NCBI GenBank assembly: GCA_947259885.1
Contig: CAMYNW010000016.1
Span: 1 to 64,000 of the forward strand
Source: an uncultured Gammaproteobacteria bacterium
GTDB lineage: Bacteria; Pseudomonadota; Gammaproteobacteria; Arenicellales; Poriferihabitantaceae
Reading direction: 5' to 3'
DNA: 64,000 nucleotides
Shown here: positions 8,370 through 17,441 of the stretch, in pieces
Layout of the letters: each line of letters starts with the position of its first letter
Position numbering within the stretch: position 1 is the first letter of the stretch
The notes under the pieces: model-generated
Told to the model about the DNA's origin: nothing
The model's database searches: none
What the model saw: the letters and a program-made list of their open reading frames with translations, nothing else
Position numbers and translations under genes: made by a program

Positions 8370-11300
8370 ATGGTATTGACCGATATTTTTATACGCCGAC
8401 CTGTGCTGGCGATCGTTATCAGTTTGCTGATCATCATTGCCGGTTTGCAGTCGATCAGTTCCTTGACCGTGCGCCAGTATCCGCGCAACGACAATGCGGT
8501 CATTACCATAACTACCATATATGTGGGTGCCAGTGCGGAGCTTGTGCGCGGTTTTATTACTACGCCACTCGAGCGCGCAGTTGCCGGCGCCGATGGTATC
8601 GACTATATCGCCTCCCAGAGCAAGCAGGGAATGTCTACTATCAATGTGCGTCTGGAGTTAAATTACGATCCCATAAAAGCGCTTTCGGAAATAAACAGTA
8701 AGGTCAACCAGGTGCGGGGGGATCTGCCGCCAGAAGCCGAGGTGCCCACTCTAAACGTACAGTCCGCCGATAGCGCGTTTGCCGCTGCCTATTTAAGCTT
8801 CACCTCGGACATCCTTGAGCAAAATCAGATTACTGACTACCTGGTGAGAGTGGTGCAGCCGCGCTTGTCTGCTCTGGAGGGTGTGCAACGGGCGGATGTT
8901 CTGGGTGAACGCACTTATGCCATGCGCATCTGGCTCAAGCCGGATCGTATGGCAGCCCACGGTATCACACCGCTACAGGTGCGTCAGGCGTTGGCCGCCA
9001 ATAACTATCTTGCCGCATTGGGCACCACCAAAGGGGCCCTGGTGCAGGTTAATCTCTCTGCTAATACCGACCTCAGTACCGTTAAAGAATTCCAGGATCT
9101 GGTTCTACGTTCCTCGAATGGGAGCTTGATTCGCCTCAAAGATATCGCCGATGTCGCTCTCGGTTCCGAGTTCTACGACACGGAGGTACGTTATTCGGGG
9201 CAGACTGCAACATTTATGGGTATCTGGCCATTGCCCAATGCTAATTCTCTTGACGTAATTCGCCTTGTGCGCGCGGAAATGAAGGAGATCCAGCGGACTT
9301 TACCTTCTGGGCTTGACGGTCGCATCGCCTATGATGCGACTGAGTACATTGAAAATGCAATTATTGAGGTGATCACCACTTTAAGTGAAACACTTTTAAT
9401 TGTCGTTTTGGTGATCTTTCTGTTTTTAGGCTCGATCCGCTCGGTATTGATTCCTGTGGTGGCCATACCTGTGTCCCTAATCGGTGCGGTATTCCTGATG
9501 CAAATTTTTGGTTTCAGCATCAATTTATTAACTCTGCTGGCGGTGGTCCTTTCTGTGGGGCTGGTGGTCGACGACGCCATCGTCATTGTCGAAAATGTGG
9601 TGCGCCATATCTCCAAAGGTGAGTCACCCTTTGACGCAGCTATTCTCGGCGCGCGTGAACTGGTGGGTCCGGTGATCGCCATGACGATCACTCTGGTTGC
9701 CGTTTATCTGCCAATAGGTATACAGGGCGGTCTGACCGGATCACTGTTTAAGGAGTTCGCCTTCACCCTTGCGGGCGCAGTGTTCATCTCCGGGGTCGTA
9801 GCTTTGACCTTGTCACCAATGATGTCATCCAAACTGTTGACCCAGGGTATTGAAGAGCGAGGTTTTGCAAAAATGGTTGCACAGGTGTTTGAACGCATTA
9901 AGCGGGGCTACGCTCGCCTGCTAGACCGGACCCTTAATGCCCGGCCGGCTGTTTATGGCGCTTGGATATTCATCAGTCTGCTTAGCATTCCGATGTTTTC
10001 CATGTCCAGCAAAGAATTAGCACCCACCGAGGATCAAGGTGTGATTTTTGGTATCGTGAAGGGTAGCCCTAACGCCACAATGGAACAAGCCTTAATATAT
10101 GCTAATGAGGCCAATCGAATTTTTCAGAGCTTTCCCGAGACGGAATTTACTTTTCAATTGACCTTTCCGGATTCCGGTTTCGGTGGCATGGTCTTGCAGC
10201 CCTGGGACCAGCGTGAACGCACCGTGTTTGACCTGTTGCCAGAAGCGCAAATACAGCTTGCGCAGATTCCCGGCATCTCGATGTTTCCCGTCACGCCACC
10301 GGCCCTGCCCGGTGGCGGCGATTTCCCGGTAGAATTTATTCTGGCGTCGACCGCTGAACCTGCAGAAATTGTTAAGTTTGCAGAGCAGTTACAACTGAAA
10401 GCGGCAATGAGTGGCATTTTTGCTTTTCCCCCGGATATCGATACCAAAATAGATCAGCCGGAGACCGAGGTTGTTTTTGATCGAGACAAAGTCGCCGACC
10501 TCGGACTCAACATGCAACAGGTGGGTGCCGATGTCAGTATCATGCTGGGTGGAAATTTTGTAAACCGTTTTAACATCGAAGGCCGAAGCTACCGGGTAAT
10601 TCCGCAGGTTAAGCGAGCTCAACGATTATCTCCGGAACAACTTAAAGATATTTATATCACCGGACCCGACGGTAAACTGGTACCGCTGATCACGGTCGCG
10701 ACCTTACACAACAAAACGGTTCCGCGTTCCTTAAATCGGTTTCAGCAAATGAATGCGGTTAAATTAAGTGGTGTCGCCATCCGTCCGCTGGACGAAGCAC
10801 TTACTTTTTTAGAACAAGAGGCCGCCGCGATTCTGCCGGCGGGGTATAGTCTTGACTACACTGGAGAATCGCGTCAGCTGCGGCGGGAAGGAAATAAATT
10901 CATTCCCGCTTTTGCGCTTTCCATAGTGCTTATTTTTATGGTGCTGGCGGCCCAGTTTAACTCTTTCCGTGATCCGCTGATTGTGCTTGCTGGGTCCGTG
11001 CCCCTGGCCATGTTTGGCGCGATGATATTTACTTTTTTAAAGATGCCGAACCCCAATCTTTCCTATTGGACCGACAGTTGGACCACCACATTAAATATTT
11101 ATTCACAGGTAGGGTTGGTCACTTTAATCGGCCTGGTCGCAAAAAACGGTATTCTGGTGGTTGAATTTGCCAATAAACTGCAGGAGCAGGGCTTGACCAA
11201 ACTGGCCGCGGTGCGTGAATCGGCCGCCACCCGTTTACGCCCCGTCCTGATGACTACCGTGGCGACGGTCGCTGGTCACTTTCCCCTGACCCTCGTTACC

Positions 11301-11471
11301 GGCGCCGGTGCCGAAGCCAGGAACTCTATTGGCCTCGTACTGGTCGGTGGCATGAGTGTTGGCACATTGTTCACTCTGTTTATTATTCCTTCTATTTATA
11401 TGTTGATCGCAAAAGATCTGAAGGGTGAACAGGAAAACGTCACCGATTTGGCAGTCCAGGCAGTAAGCTAG
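8370..11471 (+). CDS. RND multidrug efflux pump, inner-membrane subunit (HAE1 family)
   Basis: A 1033-residue proton-driven exporter of the AcrB/MexF type. It starts LTDIFIRRPVLAIVISLL, the usual first helix, and has the duplicated architecture of 12 membrane helices and two large periplasmic loops. The proton-relay aspartate pair is in GLVVDDAIVIVENV, about residue 400. The second-half signature GLVAKNGILVVEFAN carries the relay lysine-equivalent position. Length is normal. It is translated 17 bases after the adaptor. Its substrates cannot be read from the sequence; the family exports drugs, solvents or lipophilic metabolites. Confidence 0.95.
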   Translation: MVLTDIFIRRPVLAIVISLLIIIAGLQSISSLTVRQYPRNDNAVITITTIYVGASAELVRGFITTPLERAVAGADGIDYIASQSKQGMSTINVRLELNYDPIKALSEINSKVNQVRGDLPPEAEVPTLNVQSADSAFAAAYLSFTSDILEQNQITDYLVRVVQPRLSALEGVQRADVLGERTYAMRIWLKPDRMAAHGITPLQVRQALAANNYLAALGTTKGALVQVNLSANTDLSTVKEFQDLVLRSSNGSLIRLKDIADVALGSEFYDTEVRYSGQTATFMGIWPLPNANSLDVIRLVRAEMKEIQRTLPSGLDGRIAYDATEYIENAIIEVITTLSETLLIVVLVIFLFLGSIRSVLIPVVAIPVSLIGAVFLMQIFGFSINLLTLLAVVLSVGLVVDDAIVIVENVVRHISKGESPFDAAILGARELVGPVIAMTITLVAVYLPIGIQGGLTGSLFKEFAFTLAGAVFISGVVALTLSPMMSSKLLTQGIEERGFAKMVAQVFERIKRGYARLLDRTLNARPAVYGAWIFISLLSIPMFSMSSKELAPTEDQGVIFGIVKGSPNATMEQALIYANEANRIFQSFPETEFTFQLTFPDSGFGGMVLQPWDQRERTVFDLLPEAQIQLAQIPGISMFPVTPPALPGGGDFPVEFILASTAEPAEIVKFAEQLQLKAAMSGIFAFPPDIDTKIDQPETEVVFDRDKVADLGLNMQQVGADVSIMLGGNFVNRFNIEGRSYRVIPQVKRAQRLSPEQLKDIYITGPDGKLVPLITVATLHNKTVPRSLNRFQQMNAVKLSGVAIRPLDEALTFLEQEAAAILPAGYSLDYTGESRQLRREGNKFIPAFALSIVLIFMVLAAQFNSFRDPLIVLAGSVPLAMFGAMIFTFLKMPNPNLSYWTDSWTTTLNIYSQVGLVTLIGLVAKNGILVVEFANKLQEQGLTKLAAVRESAATRLRPVLMTTVATVAGHFPLTLVTGAGAEARNSIGLVLVGGMSVGTLFTLFIIPSIYMLIAKDLKGEQENVTDLAVQAVS

Positions 11472-11923
11472 CTGAACGAAAAGCCCCAATTGAGGATGAA
11501 AGGACCGACAATCACACCAATCCTCACCTCAAGCACTGCGATCAGAAAATTGGAGTCAGGAATCCTTCAATTAAATTCATAAGTCGGAAAAAATCAAGCT
11601 CCAGCTATCTGATGGATACCCGATCAAATATGCAACGCGTTGACGCGAAGCAATCTGACGCATGGTCATAATCCGCGCAACCTGCGTCTGATTGACGCTT
11701 TGAGAATTGATATATTTATTCCTGAGCTTGTTTGAAGCAATGCAGGCAGCGGCTCTACTGCGAGGTTTCAATAATCATCACAACCGCTTGCAGAAGGCAG
11801 GTCTATATAATTCTTACCGAGAATTCTGCGTTGGAGCCGATATGAGATCGATTCCAGGTAATAGCAAATTAATAAACCCCGGTGCGCATGCTGTGGACCG
11901 GGGTTTATCGGGGATGGTTCAGG
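11472..11923. other. intergenic region after the RND operon
   Basis: About 450 bases between the pump and the leftward barrel gene. It contains the barrel gene terminator at 11872-11908. A leftward TTG-initiated frame of 64 codons at 11577-11771 is present, but I do not accept it as a gene. No clear intrinsic terminator follows the pump. No RNA gene was recognised. Confidence 0.5.
11872..11908 (-). terminator. intrinsic terminator of the small barrel gene
   Basis: A perfect 12-base inverted repeat: ATAAACCCCGGT at 11872-11883 and ACCGGGGTTTAT at 11897-11908, with a 13-base loop. It lies just beyond the stop of the leftward barrel gene. Read leftward it is followed by ATTAATTTG, a modest T-rich tail. 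Confidence 0.7.
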
Positions 11924-12478
11924 CTATCGAGGGAACTCGTACTTAATACCCAAAGAAAGAATATCGGTGGTCAGATCGTTAACGTCGGTATTGACCGCCG
12001 AAAATTCCCCAAAAATATTCCAGGTTCCAAAGTCATATTCAACGCCGACCCCGCCGTAAACTTCCGTAGATGAATCGTCGAATTCGGTCAAATTGGAATT
12101 CGTATCCAAGACGAAAGCGCCAAGCTTTGCGTACAAATCCCAGTTTTCTGCAGGAGTGAAGTTCAATACACCTGCAAGATACCATCCTTCAGCGTCCAAA
12201 TTCAGGTTAAGCCCCTTCTCATTTCCCTTGGTCTTGTAATCTCCAAGGTCAATATATCCTGCCTCGATACCAAAAAGGTTAGTGAACATGTAACCGCCCT
12301 TGAGACCGAAAGCATTATCGCTATCCTCAAAATCAACGTCTTCAACCGATTTCTGATCGGCGCTCAGGCGATTGACAGATGCGCCCAGGAACCACCCACT
12401 ATCATCATCCGCAAAAGCCGGAGATACGAAAACTGAAAATAAAATAGATCCTGCGGCAAGTAAATTTACTGGTTTCAT
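11924..12478 (-). CDS. small outer-membrane beta-barrel protein
   Basis: A 184-residue barrel protein from the ATG at 12478 (MKPVNLLAAGS), which has an AGGA motif upstream. The longer frame to 12559 adds 27 non-signal-like residues. The signal peptide ends at AFA, followed by acidic DDDSGWFLGASV. Repeating amphipathic strands such as AFGLKGGYMF, FGIEAGYIDLG, EVYGGVGVEYDFG and ILSLGIKYEF follow, matching OMP_b-brl/porin_4-like proteins. It ends in an aromatic residue followed by PR. It is monocistronic with its own terminator. The ligand is unknown. It is not closely similar to the barrel at 2139. Confidence 0.82.
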   Translation of the reverse strand: MKPVNLLAAGSILFSVFVSPAFADDDSGWFLGASVNRLSADQKSVEDVDFEDSDNAFGLKGGYMFTNLFGIEAGYIDLGDYKTKGNEKGLNLNLDAEGWYLAGVLNFTPAENWDLYAKLGAFVLDTNSNLTEFDDSSTEVYGGVGVEYDFGTWNIFGEFSAVNTDVNDLTTDILSLGIKYEFPR

Positions 12479-12559
12479 TTGGTAATAATCCTGTGTGTCT
12501 ATGAGTTTATATCCAGGCAATTCATTATGATATTCAGCATATCCATGCTTACCCTTCAT

Positions 12560-12898
12560 GAGGTTAGAATCCTAACATAAGCAACAAAATAGCTCCAATA
12601 AACATTCCGTGGAAAAATGGACATTAACTTCACAGTCCATGCCTTTAGTTATGTTCAGATTGCTGAATTAAATAAGCATATCGAGATGCTAGAGAAGTTC
12701 AGATGTCTGGGAGAGGCATTAAACCTGTCGCCGGCGGCACCAGCTACGAGAAAGTCTTCCTAACTTTATTTTCCAGATAATCCCGAATTATCTGCATTCG
12801 GCACCCCGGGTACGTGGTTGAACTGAAGCAAGTGTAACTAAACACTGTTGGGCTGAGAAAACAATTGGTTCCGAGTCGCCAAGGTTACCTCTAAACGC
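12560..12898. other. intergenic region with a possible small ORF
   Basis: About 340 bases separate the barrel gene from the cupin at the end of cluster A. A short inverted repeat, GTTAG (12563-12567) and CTAAC (12572-12576), lies in the barrel gene upstream region. A 48-codon rightward frame is described separately at 12617-12763. Nothing else was recognised. Confidence 0.5.
12617..12763 (+). CDS. possible small protein of 48 residues
   Basis: An ATG at 12617, four bases after GGAAA, opens a frame that stops with TAA at 12761-12763. The product starts MDINFTVHAF and contains the amphipathic helix-like stretch AELNKHIEMLEKF, which reads more like protein than most chance frames. It has no recognised family, no signal peptide and no membrane segment. 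It is isolated between two leftward genes. It may be a real small gene, a relic or chance. Confidence 0.2.
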   Translation: MDINFTVHAFSYVQIAELNKHIEMLEKFRCLGEALNLSPAAPATRKSS

Positions 12899-13279
12899 TT
12901 ACTCTAACTGCTGATTCACCGGGCTGTAGAACAACATCACCATTGCTCCCTCTTCACTCCCTGCGCTATGCATCGCGCCCGGGGCACGCAGAATGTATTC
13001 CCCTGCCTGATAGACCCTGTCCTGATCGTAGAACGATCCCTGGATCACATACACCTGCTCGAGCTCTTCGTGTGCATGCATCGGAGAGTAGGCGCCTGGA
13101 TCAACCTTCATCAACCAGGTTCTGAGGCTTCGCTGCTTATCTTCAAACAGTGGTTTGATCCAGAAACCCTCACTACCACTCTCCTGCCATGGCAGATCCT
13201 CATGATTGAGCCAACAGGAGTCTCCTTCAGAGAAACTCAGGCCACTAGATTTTGACTGGTTCGAGAATTCTCCAGTCAT
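12899..13279 (-). CDS. cupin-domain protein (ChrR-like)
   Basis: A 126-residue single-domain cupin. The ATG at 13279 overlaps the stop of the upstream demethylase gene in a TGATG junction, suggesting translational coupling. A longer frame to 13312 exists but would overlap by 34 bases. Cupin motif 1 is visible as HAHEELEQVYVI-x-G and motif 2 as the segment around APGAMHSAGS. The metal-ligand set HxH...E...H is therefore present. As the last gene of cluster A it could sense, isomerise or oxidise a small metabolite of that pathway; the reaction is unknown. Confidence 0.82.
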   Translation of the reverse strand: MTGEFSNQSKSSGLSFSEGDSCWLNHEDLPWQESGSEGFWIKPLFEDKQRSLRTWLMKVDPGAYSPMHAHEELEQVYVIQGSFYDQDRVYQAGEYILRAPGAMHSAGSEEGAMVMLFYSPVNQQLE

Positions 13280-15720
13280 CAGACTCTCGAACGCTCTGAA
13301 GCTGGGTCCCAAACTGGCTCCGATAGCACCGTTACCGATCTTTTTTGGCCCAGCAACTCAACCTCAAATTGCTTACCATCCGCTGCATAAGAAGTTTCTA
13401 CATAGCCAAATCCAAGGCTCTTACTCGTGTAGTGTCCATAACCGCCGGAAGTCGTAATGCCAATCACTTTTTCTCCGTCCATCAATGGTTCTCCACCCAC
13501 GATATCGTTATCACCCGCCTCGACTTCAAGATACACGATCTTGATCTTCGGCCCTTCAGCACGCACCTTAAGGGCCCCCTCGCGGCCAATAAAAGACTCT
13601 TTCGACTCATTGAAGAATCGCTCCACCCCGGCTTCGATCGGGGTAATTTCATTGGTCAGCTCCGCACCCCAACCCTTATAGGCTTTTTCCATGCGAAGAG
13701 AGTTCACGGCATAGGTGCCAAAATTGGCGATACCAAACTCCTCTCCTGCCTGCCATATCGAATCGTATAGCGACAACATCTGACCCATCGGGCAATGCAG
13801 CTCCCAACCAAGCTCACCCACATAGTTCACCCTCAACGCCCGAACAGAAACTCCTGCAACTGTGATCTCTTTACCCGTTAGCCAGCGAAAGCTATCGTTG
13901 GACAGATCAGCATCCGTGACCTTACGGAGCAAGTCTCTCCCACAAGGCCCTGCAACAACCAGCACCCCCCAATCGTTCGTGATATTTTGTATTGAAACGT
14001 CTTCCCCAGCCTCAACTCCCTGGTTCAATATGGCGAGATCACGCTCTTCGCAGTTAGCACCTGACAGAACATAGTAATAATTTTCTGCGAGCCGTGTAAT
14101 GGTCGACTCACCATTTAAACGACCCTCAGGCGACAAATAGTGGGTCAGGGTAATACCTCCCTCACGGCCTGGCATTTTATTGGCACTGATTCGATTCAGC
14201 AGTGTTTCTGCGCCGGTACCGACCACATCATACTTGGCAAAACTTGAGAGATCTAGAACCCCGACACGCTCTCGCACGGCACGACATTCTTCCGCGACAA
14301 CTTCGAAAGTATTGTTATGCCGGAAACCAATTTCCTCTTCGCGACCATCGAGTGAAAACCACTTTGGGCGCTCCCAGCCATTGGCTTCAGTAAAAACACA
14401 GCCTTGATCAAAGAGACGATCATATAGTGGCGTAGTGCGTTGTTTTCGCCCCGCTGCACGTTCTTCCCCAGGCAGATGCAGCTTGTACATGTGCTCATAA
14501 TCTTCGTGTGATTTGGCTTTGGTATATTGGCCCGGCGCAAAATCGCTGAATCGTCGAGGATCCACTCCGGCCATATTAATTTCGGCGTCGCCATGAATCA
14601 TCCATTGGGACAGGTATTTGCCTGATCCCGCGCCAGCGGCAATTCCTATGGAAGCACCGTTGCAATGCCAGAAGTTTTTAAGGCCTGTGGCAGGACCGAG
14701 AAACGGATTGCTATCCGGTGTGTGTGGAATAGCGCCGCAAACAACACGCTTTATCCCCAGATCCCCCCACATCGGTACCCTTTCCATGACACGTTCAATG
14801 TAGGGCATGATGTTGTCAAAGTCGGGATCAAACAATTCATTCTCAGAGTCCCATTCCGGCCATCCATCGCGGTGGGTCCAGCACTCCTCGGAATTGGCCA
14901 TTTCATAGATGCCGATCAACCCTGACTTTTGCTCCTGTCGATAATAAGAAGATGGATACGGATCACGGATAACCGGCATTTCGGCGTCGGTTTCAACAAA
15001 AGTCTGTACTGTGTCAGTAACGATATAGGTATGCTTCATATTGATCATGGGAATATCTGTTCCCACCATCTGCGAGACCTGACGTGCATAACAACCTGCC
15101 GCGTTGACCACATGCTCGGCAATGACATTCCCCTGCTCGGTGATCACCTCCCAGTCCCCTGATACCCGTGGCTTGATATCGAGCACGCGATTGCGGGTCA
15201 CAATACTGGCTCCGAACTGCCGAGCGCCCTTGGCCATTGCATTGCAAACTCCTGCCGGATCCACATGTCCATCGTGCAGAGTCCACGCTCCCGCCAGAAC
15301 CCCATCGATATTGGCATAAGGCACCAAATCTTTGATCTTGGCCGGATCGACGATCTCACATTCAAATCCGATCAGTTTTCCCACACTTGCAACACGCTCG
15401 AACCACTCTACCTCGGCTGGTTTGAGCGCAAAGCGGATGCCCCCGCAACCGTGCCAACTGACATACTGACCCGTCATTTGTTCCAGCTTGGGGTAAAGAT
15501 TGACACCATAATCGTGAATCTTTGCCATATTGTAGTCAGCGATAAAACTTGGGCACTGACCCGCCGCATGCCAGGTAGAGCCTGACGTTAATTCACCCTT
15601 TTCGATCAGCAAACAGTCTGTCCAGCCTTCTTCAGCAAGGTGATAAAGCAGGCTGGCGCCCATAATTCCACCGCCAACAATTACAACCCTTGCTTCAGTT
15701 GGGAGTTTTAATTCAGTCAT
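13279..15720 (-). CDS. FAD/GcvT demethylase, dimethylglycine/sarcosine dehydrogenase-like (cluster A)
   Basis: An 813-residue two-part flavoenzyme. The N-terminal Rossmann GGGIMG (residues 16-21) and the block TSGSTWHAAG match the DMGDH family, in which the histidine of this motif (here His51) carries covalent FAD. The D-amino-acid-oxidase fold runs to about residue 430. A GcvT-like tetrahydrofolate-binding half follows (ECRAVRERVGVLDLSSFAKYDV; GYGHYTSKSLGFGYV). Family enzymes oxidise N-methyl groups and pass the one-carbon unit to folate. It lies 16 bases downstream of the MttB gene and overlaps the cupin start. The exact substrate is not known. Confidence 0.88.
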   Translation of the reverse strand: MTELKLPTEARVVIVGGGIMGASLLYHLAEEGWTDCLLIEKGELTSGSTWHAAGQCPSFIADYNMAKIHDYGVNLYPKLEQMTGQYVSWHGCGGIRFALKPAEVEWFERVASVGKLIGFECEIVDPAKIKDLVPYANIDGVLAGAWTLHDGHVDPAGVCNAMAKGARQFGASIVTRNRVLDIKPRVSGDWEVITEQGNVIAEHVVNAAGCYARQVSQMVGTDIPMINMKHTYIVTDTVQTFVETDAEMPVIRDPYPSSYYRQEQKSGLIGIYEMANSEECWTHRDGWPEWDSENELFDPDFDNIMPYIERVMERVPMWGDLGIKRVVCGAIPHTPDSNPFLGPATGLKNFWHCNGASIGIAAGAGSGKYLSQWMIHGDAEINMAGVDPRRFSDFAPGQYTKAKSHEDYEHMYKLHLPGEERAAGRKQRTTPLYDRLFDQGCVFTEANGWERPKWFSLDGREEEIGFRHNNTFEVVAEECRAVRERVGVLDLSSFAKYDVVGTGAETLLNRISANKMPGREGGITLTHYLSPEGRLNGESTITRLAENYYYVLSGANCEERDLAILNQGVEAGEDVSIQNITNDWGVLVVAGPCGRDLLRKVTDADLSNDSFRWLTGKEITVAGVSVRALRVNYVGELGWELHCPMGQMLSLYDSIWQAGEEFGIANFGTYAVNSLRMEKAYKGWGAELTNEITPIEAGVERFFNESKESFIGREGALKVRAEGPKIKIVYLEVEAGDNDIVGGEPLMDGEKVIGITTSGGYGHYTSKSLGFGYVETSYAADGKQFEVELLGQKRSVTVLSEPVWDPASERSRV

Positions 15721-15736
15721 ACTTTATATCTATATA

Positions 15737-17308
15737 TTAATTAGTTACACGCATTTTTTCACGTGGAATAAGAATTTTGAACTGCTCCCTGATACGCTGA
15801 TCCATCTCATCTGAAATATGCGCAGGAAAATGGGTTGCCAGTATTTCCATGGTTTTCTGCCGCGACCTCACTTCGATTTTATTGGCGCCCAACTCCATCC
15901 ACTCAGCAGGCGTCAGCCGATCACCCAGATCAGGATAAACATAGTCTTTTTGCATTCTGGACAGGGTCGCATCATGACCTAGAAAATGCTCTGGCCCATT
16001 CAGGCACACGTCAGTGATGGTTTCCAACGCAAGGTTCTCGGCATCCGTCTCAATTCCGCGGATGCTTCGATTAATCGCGCCAAGCATATCATTATCAATG
16101 GTGCAGCCTTCGAAACTGAAACCCAGCAAACTCGCCTGCATACCGGCGGACTCATAAATTAAATTGGCACCAGAGTGTCCGGCCAGAGACAGGGTATATC
16201 CCTTTTCATAACCGGACTGAGCGTCGGGTACTTTTGAATCCGCCATTCCCGCAGCAATCCCTGTGGGCAAATCGTAAAATCTGCCCATCTGACCACAGGC
16301 TGCCATGAGCACCGCTTGTTCTCCACTGCCGCCACTCATAGCACCTGTCCGCAGATCGGACACAAATGGCCACGGACCGGCGATACATGGATGCCCTGGT
16401 ACGATCGCGTTAGCGTAAACCAATGCGCCCAGAACTTCGGCCCACTCCTGCACCACCGCTCCCGCCAGGGATGCCGGGCTGGTCGCCCCGGCCTGACCGG
16501 CAGCAAGCAACAACACTGGCATACCACCTTTGATACATACCTCCATTACTCTGCATGCATCTTCCGCAAATCGCATTGGCGGCACAACGAAACAACAGGA
16601 GACACTGGCAAACGGTCGTTCACGCCACTTCGCTTCACCACCGGCAATTTCATACAGCAAATTAAGACCTTCCTGCGCGTGCTCCGGATCTACATAACTG
16701 ACGCCACAATGCTTAGCAGTACCCATGACCGATGCATAAGTTGTGTTGAGATCCATGGCCCTCGGATCCTCAATATCTCTCGCCACCATACAACGCTGAA
16801 AGAAGTGAATATGCTCAAGCTTATCGACCAGTCTCGCAGCATCGTATAAATCCAGGGCTGTCGACTCACGGTACATCCCTTTTCCTGGATACGCGTCATG
16901 AGTCTTCCACTCATCAACCACATGTACCGCTGCACCCGCAGTACCAAAATGCACTTTATAATTACTGAGGTGCATATCGTGAACCGGGTCCTGCGCGTAT
17001 AGCGTAATGTCTCTCGCCGCATTGGCGATGGTATCTTCAACCAGGCTACGTGGAAACTTTAACCGTCCGTCCTCAAACACACCGCCCGCCTGGGTGACGT
17101 ACTCAATGCAACTGGGTATCGATCTGGAAAACCCGACGTTTTCAAGCAGTTCGAAAATTGTCTCTTGAATGCGCGCAATATCCCCTTCCGAAAGTGGCAG
17201 ATATCGTCCGCCCTCCATCCCTGGGCGCACGGGCTTATTTTCTTCCGTCAGCGGGGCAGCCCGCAACGCTTTACGCGCTACCCTGCCCCCGGCTCTTCGA
17301 CTTGCCAT
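15737..17308 (-). CDS. MttB-family trimethylamine methyltransferase homologue (cluster A)
   Basis: A 523-residue member of the MttB (COG5598) family. It has no in-frame amber codon, so it belongs to the non-pyrrolysine branch. That branch includes glycine betaine:corrinoid methyltransferase MtgB. The central region shows KHCGVSYVDPEH, FVVPPMRF and MSGGSGEQAVLMAA, and the later GHSGANLIYESAGM matches the barrel core near where pyrrolysine sits in archaeal MttB. The N-terminus is basic (RRAGGRVARKALR). No corrinoid protein is nearby. With the downstream demethylase it probably acts on a quaternary or tertiary methylamine; the substrate is unproven. Confidence 0.85.
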   Translation of the reverse strand: MASRRAGGRVARKALRAAPLTEENKPVRPGMEGGRYLPLSEGDIARIQETIFELLENVGFSRSIPSCIEYVTQAGGVFEDGRLKFPRSLVEDTIANAARDITLYAQDPVHDMHLSNYKVHFGTAGAAVHVVDEWKTHDAYPGKGMYRESTALDLYDAARLVDKLEHIHFFQRCMVARDIEDPRAMDLNTTYASVMGTAKHCGVSYVDPEHAQEGLNLLYEIAGGEAKWRERPFASVSCCFVVPPMRFAEDACRVMEVCIKGGMPVLLLAAGQAGATSPASLAGAVVQEWAEVLGALVYANAIVPGHPCIAGPWPFVSDLRTGAMSGGSGEQAVLMAACGQMGRFYDLPTGIAAGMADSKVPDAQSGYEKGYTLSLAGHSGANLIYESAGMQASLLGFSFEGCTIDNDMLGAINRSIRGIETDAENLALETITDVCLNGPEHFLGHDATLSRMQKDYVYPDLGDRLTPAEWMELGANKIEVRSRQKTMEILATHFPAHISDEMDQRIREQFKILIPREKMRVTN

Positions 17309-17360
17309 ATGTTAGGTTGCCATAATTAGAGGTTGTATTTCGGCAAGTATTAAGAAATTG

Positions 17361-17373
17361 GACTTATCAAGTC
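17361..17373. promoter_or_regulatory. short palindrome upstream of the cluster A MttB gene
   Basis: GACTT at 17361-17365 and AAGTC at 17369-17373 flank a 3-base centre, about 55 bases upstream of the MttB start. The 130-base gap between regulator and MttB gene is long enough for a promoter. This could be an operator for the regulator encoded just upstream. Short palindromes of this size also arise by chance. Confidence 0.3.
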
Positions 17374-17441
17374 TCAGGATTTACGACTGCAAATGATTGT
17401 TTCGCGCCTTCGTTCAATTTTTAAAAGCAGATATTAAACAA

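Noticed and set aside
11577..11771. Leftward 64-codon frame starting at TTG, with QTQVARIMTMRQIASRQRVAYL resembling a helix-turn-helix tail of a serine recombinase
   Set aside because: It has a TTG start, no ribosome binding site and a stop immediately upstream in frame; similarity is too weak to call even a relic.
15737..17308. Pyrrolysine (amber) codon use in the MttB homologue
   Set aside because: The frame is uninterrupted from start to stop in this copy and in the one at 56897-58417; no pylTSBCD genes are present.
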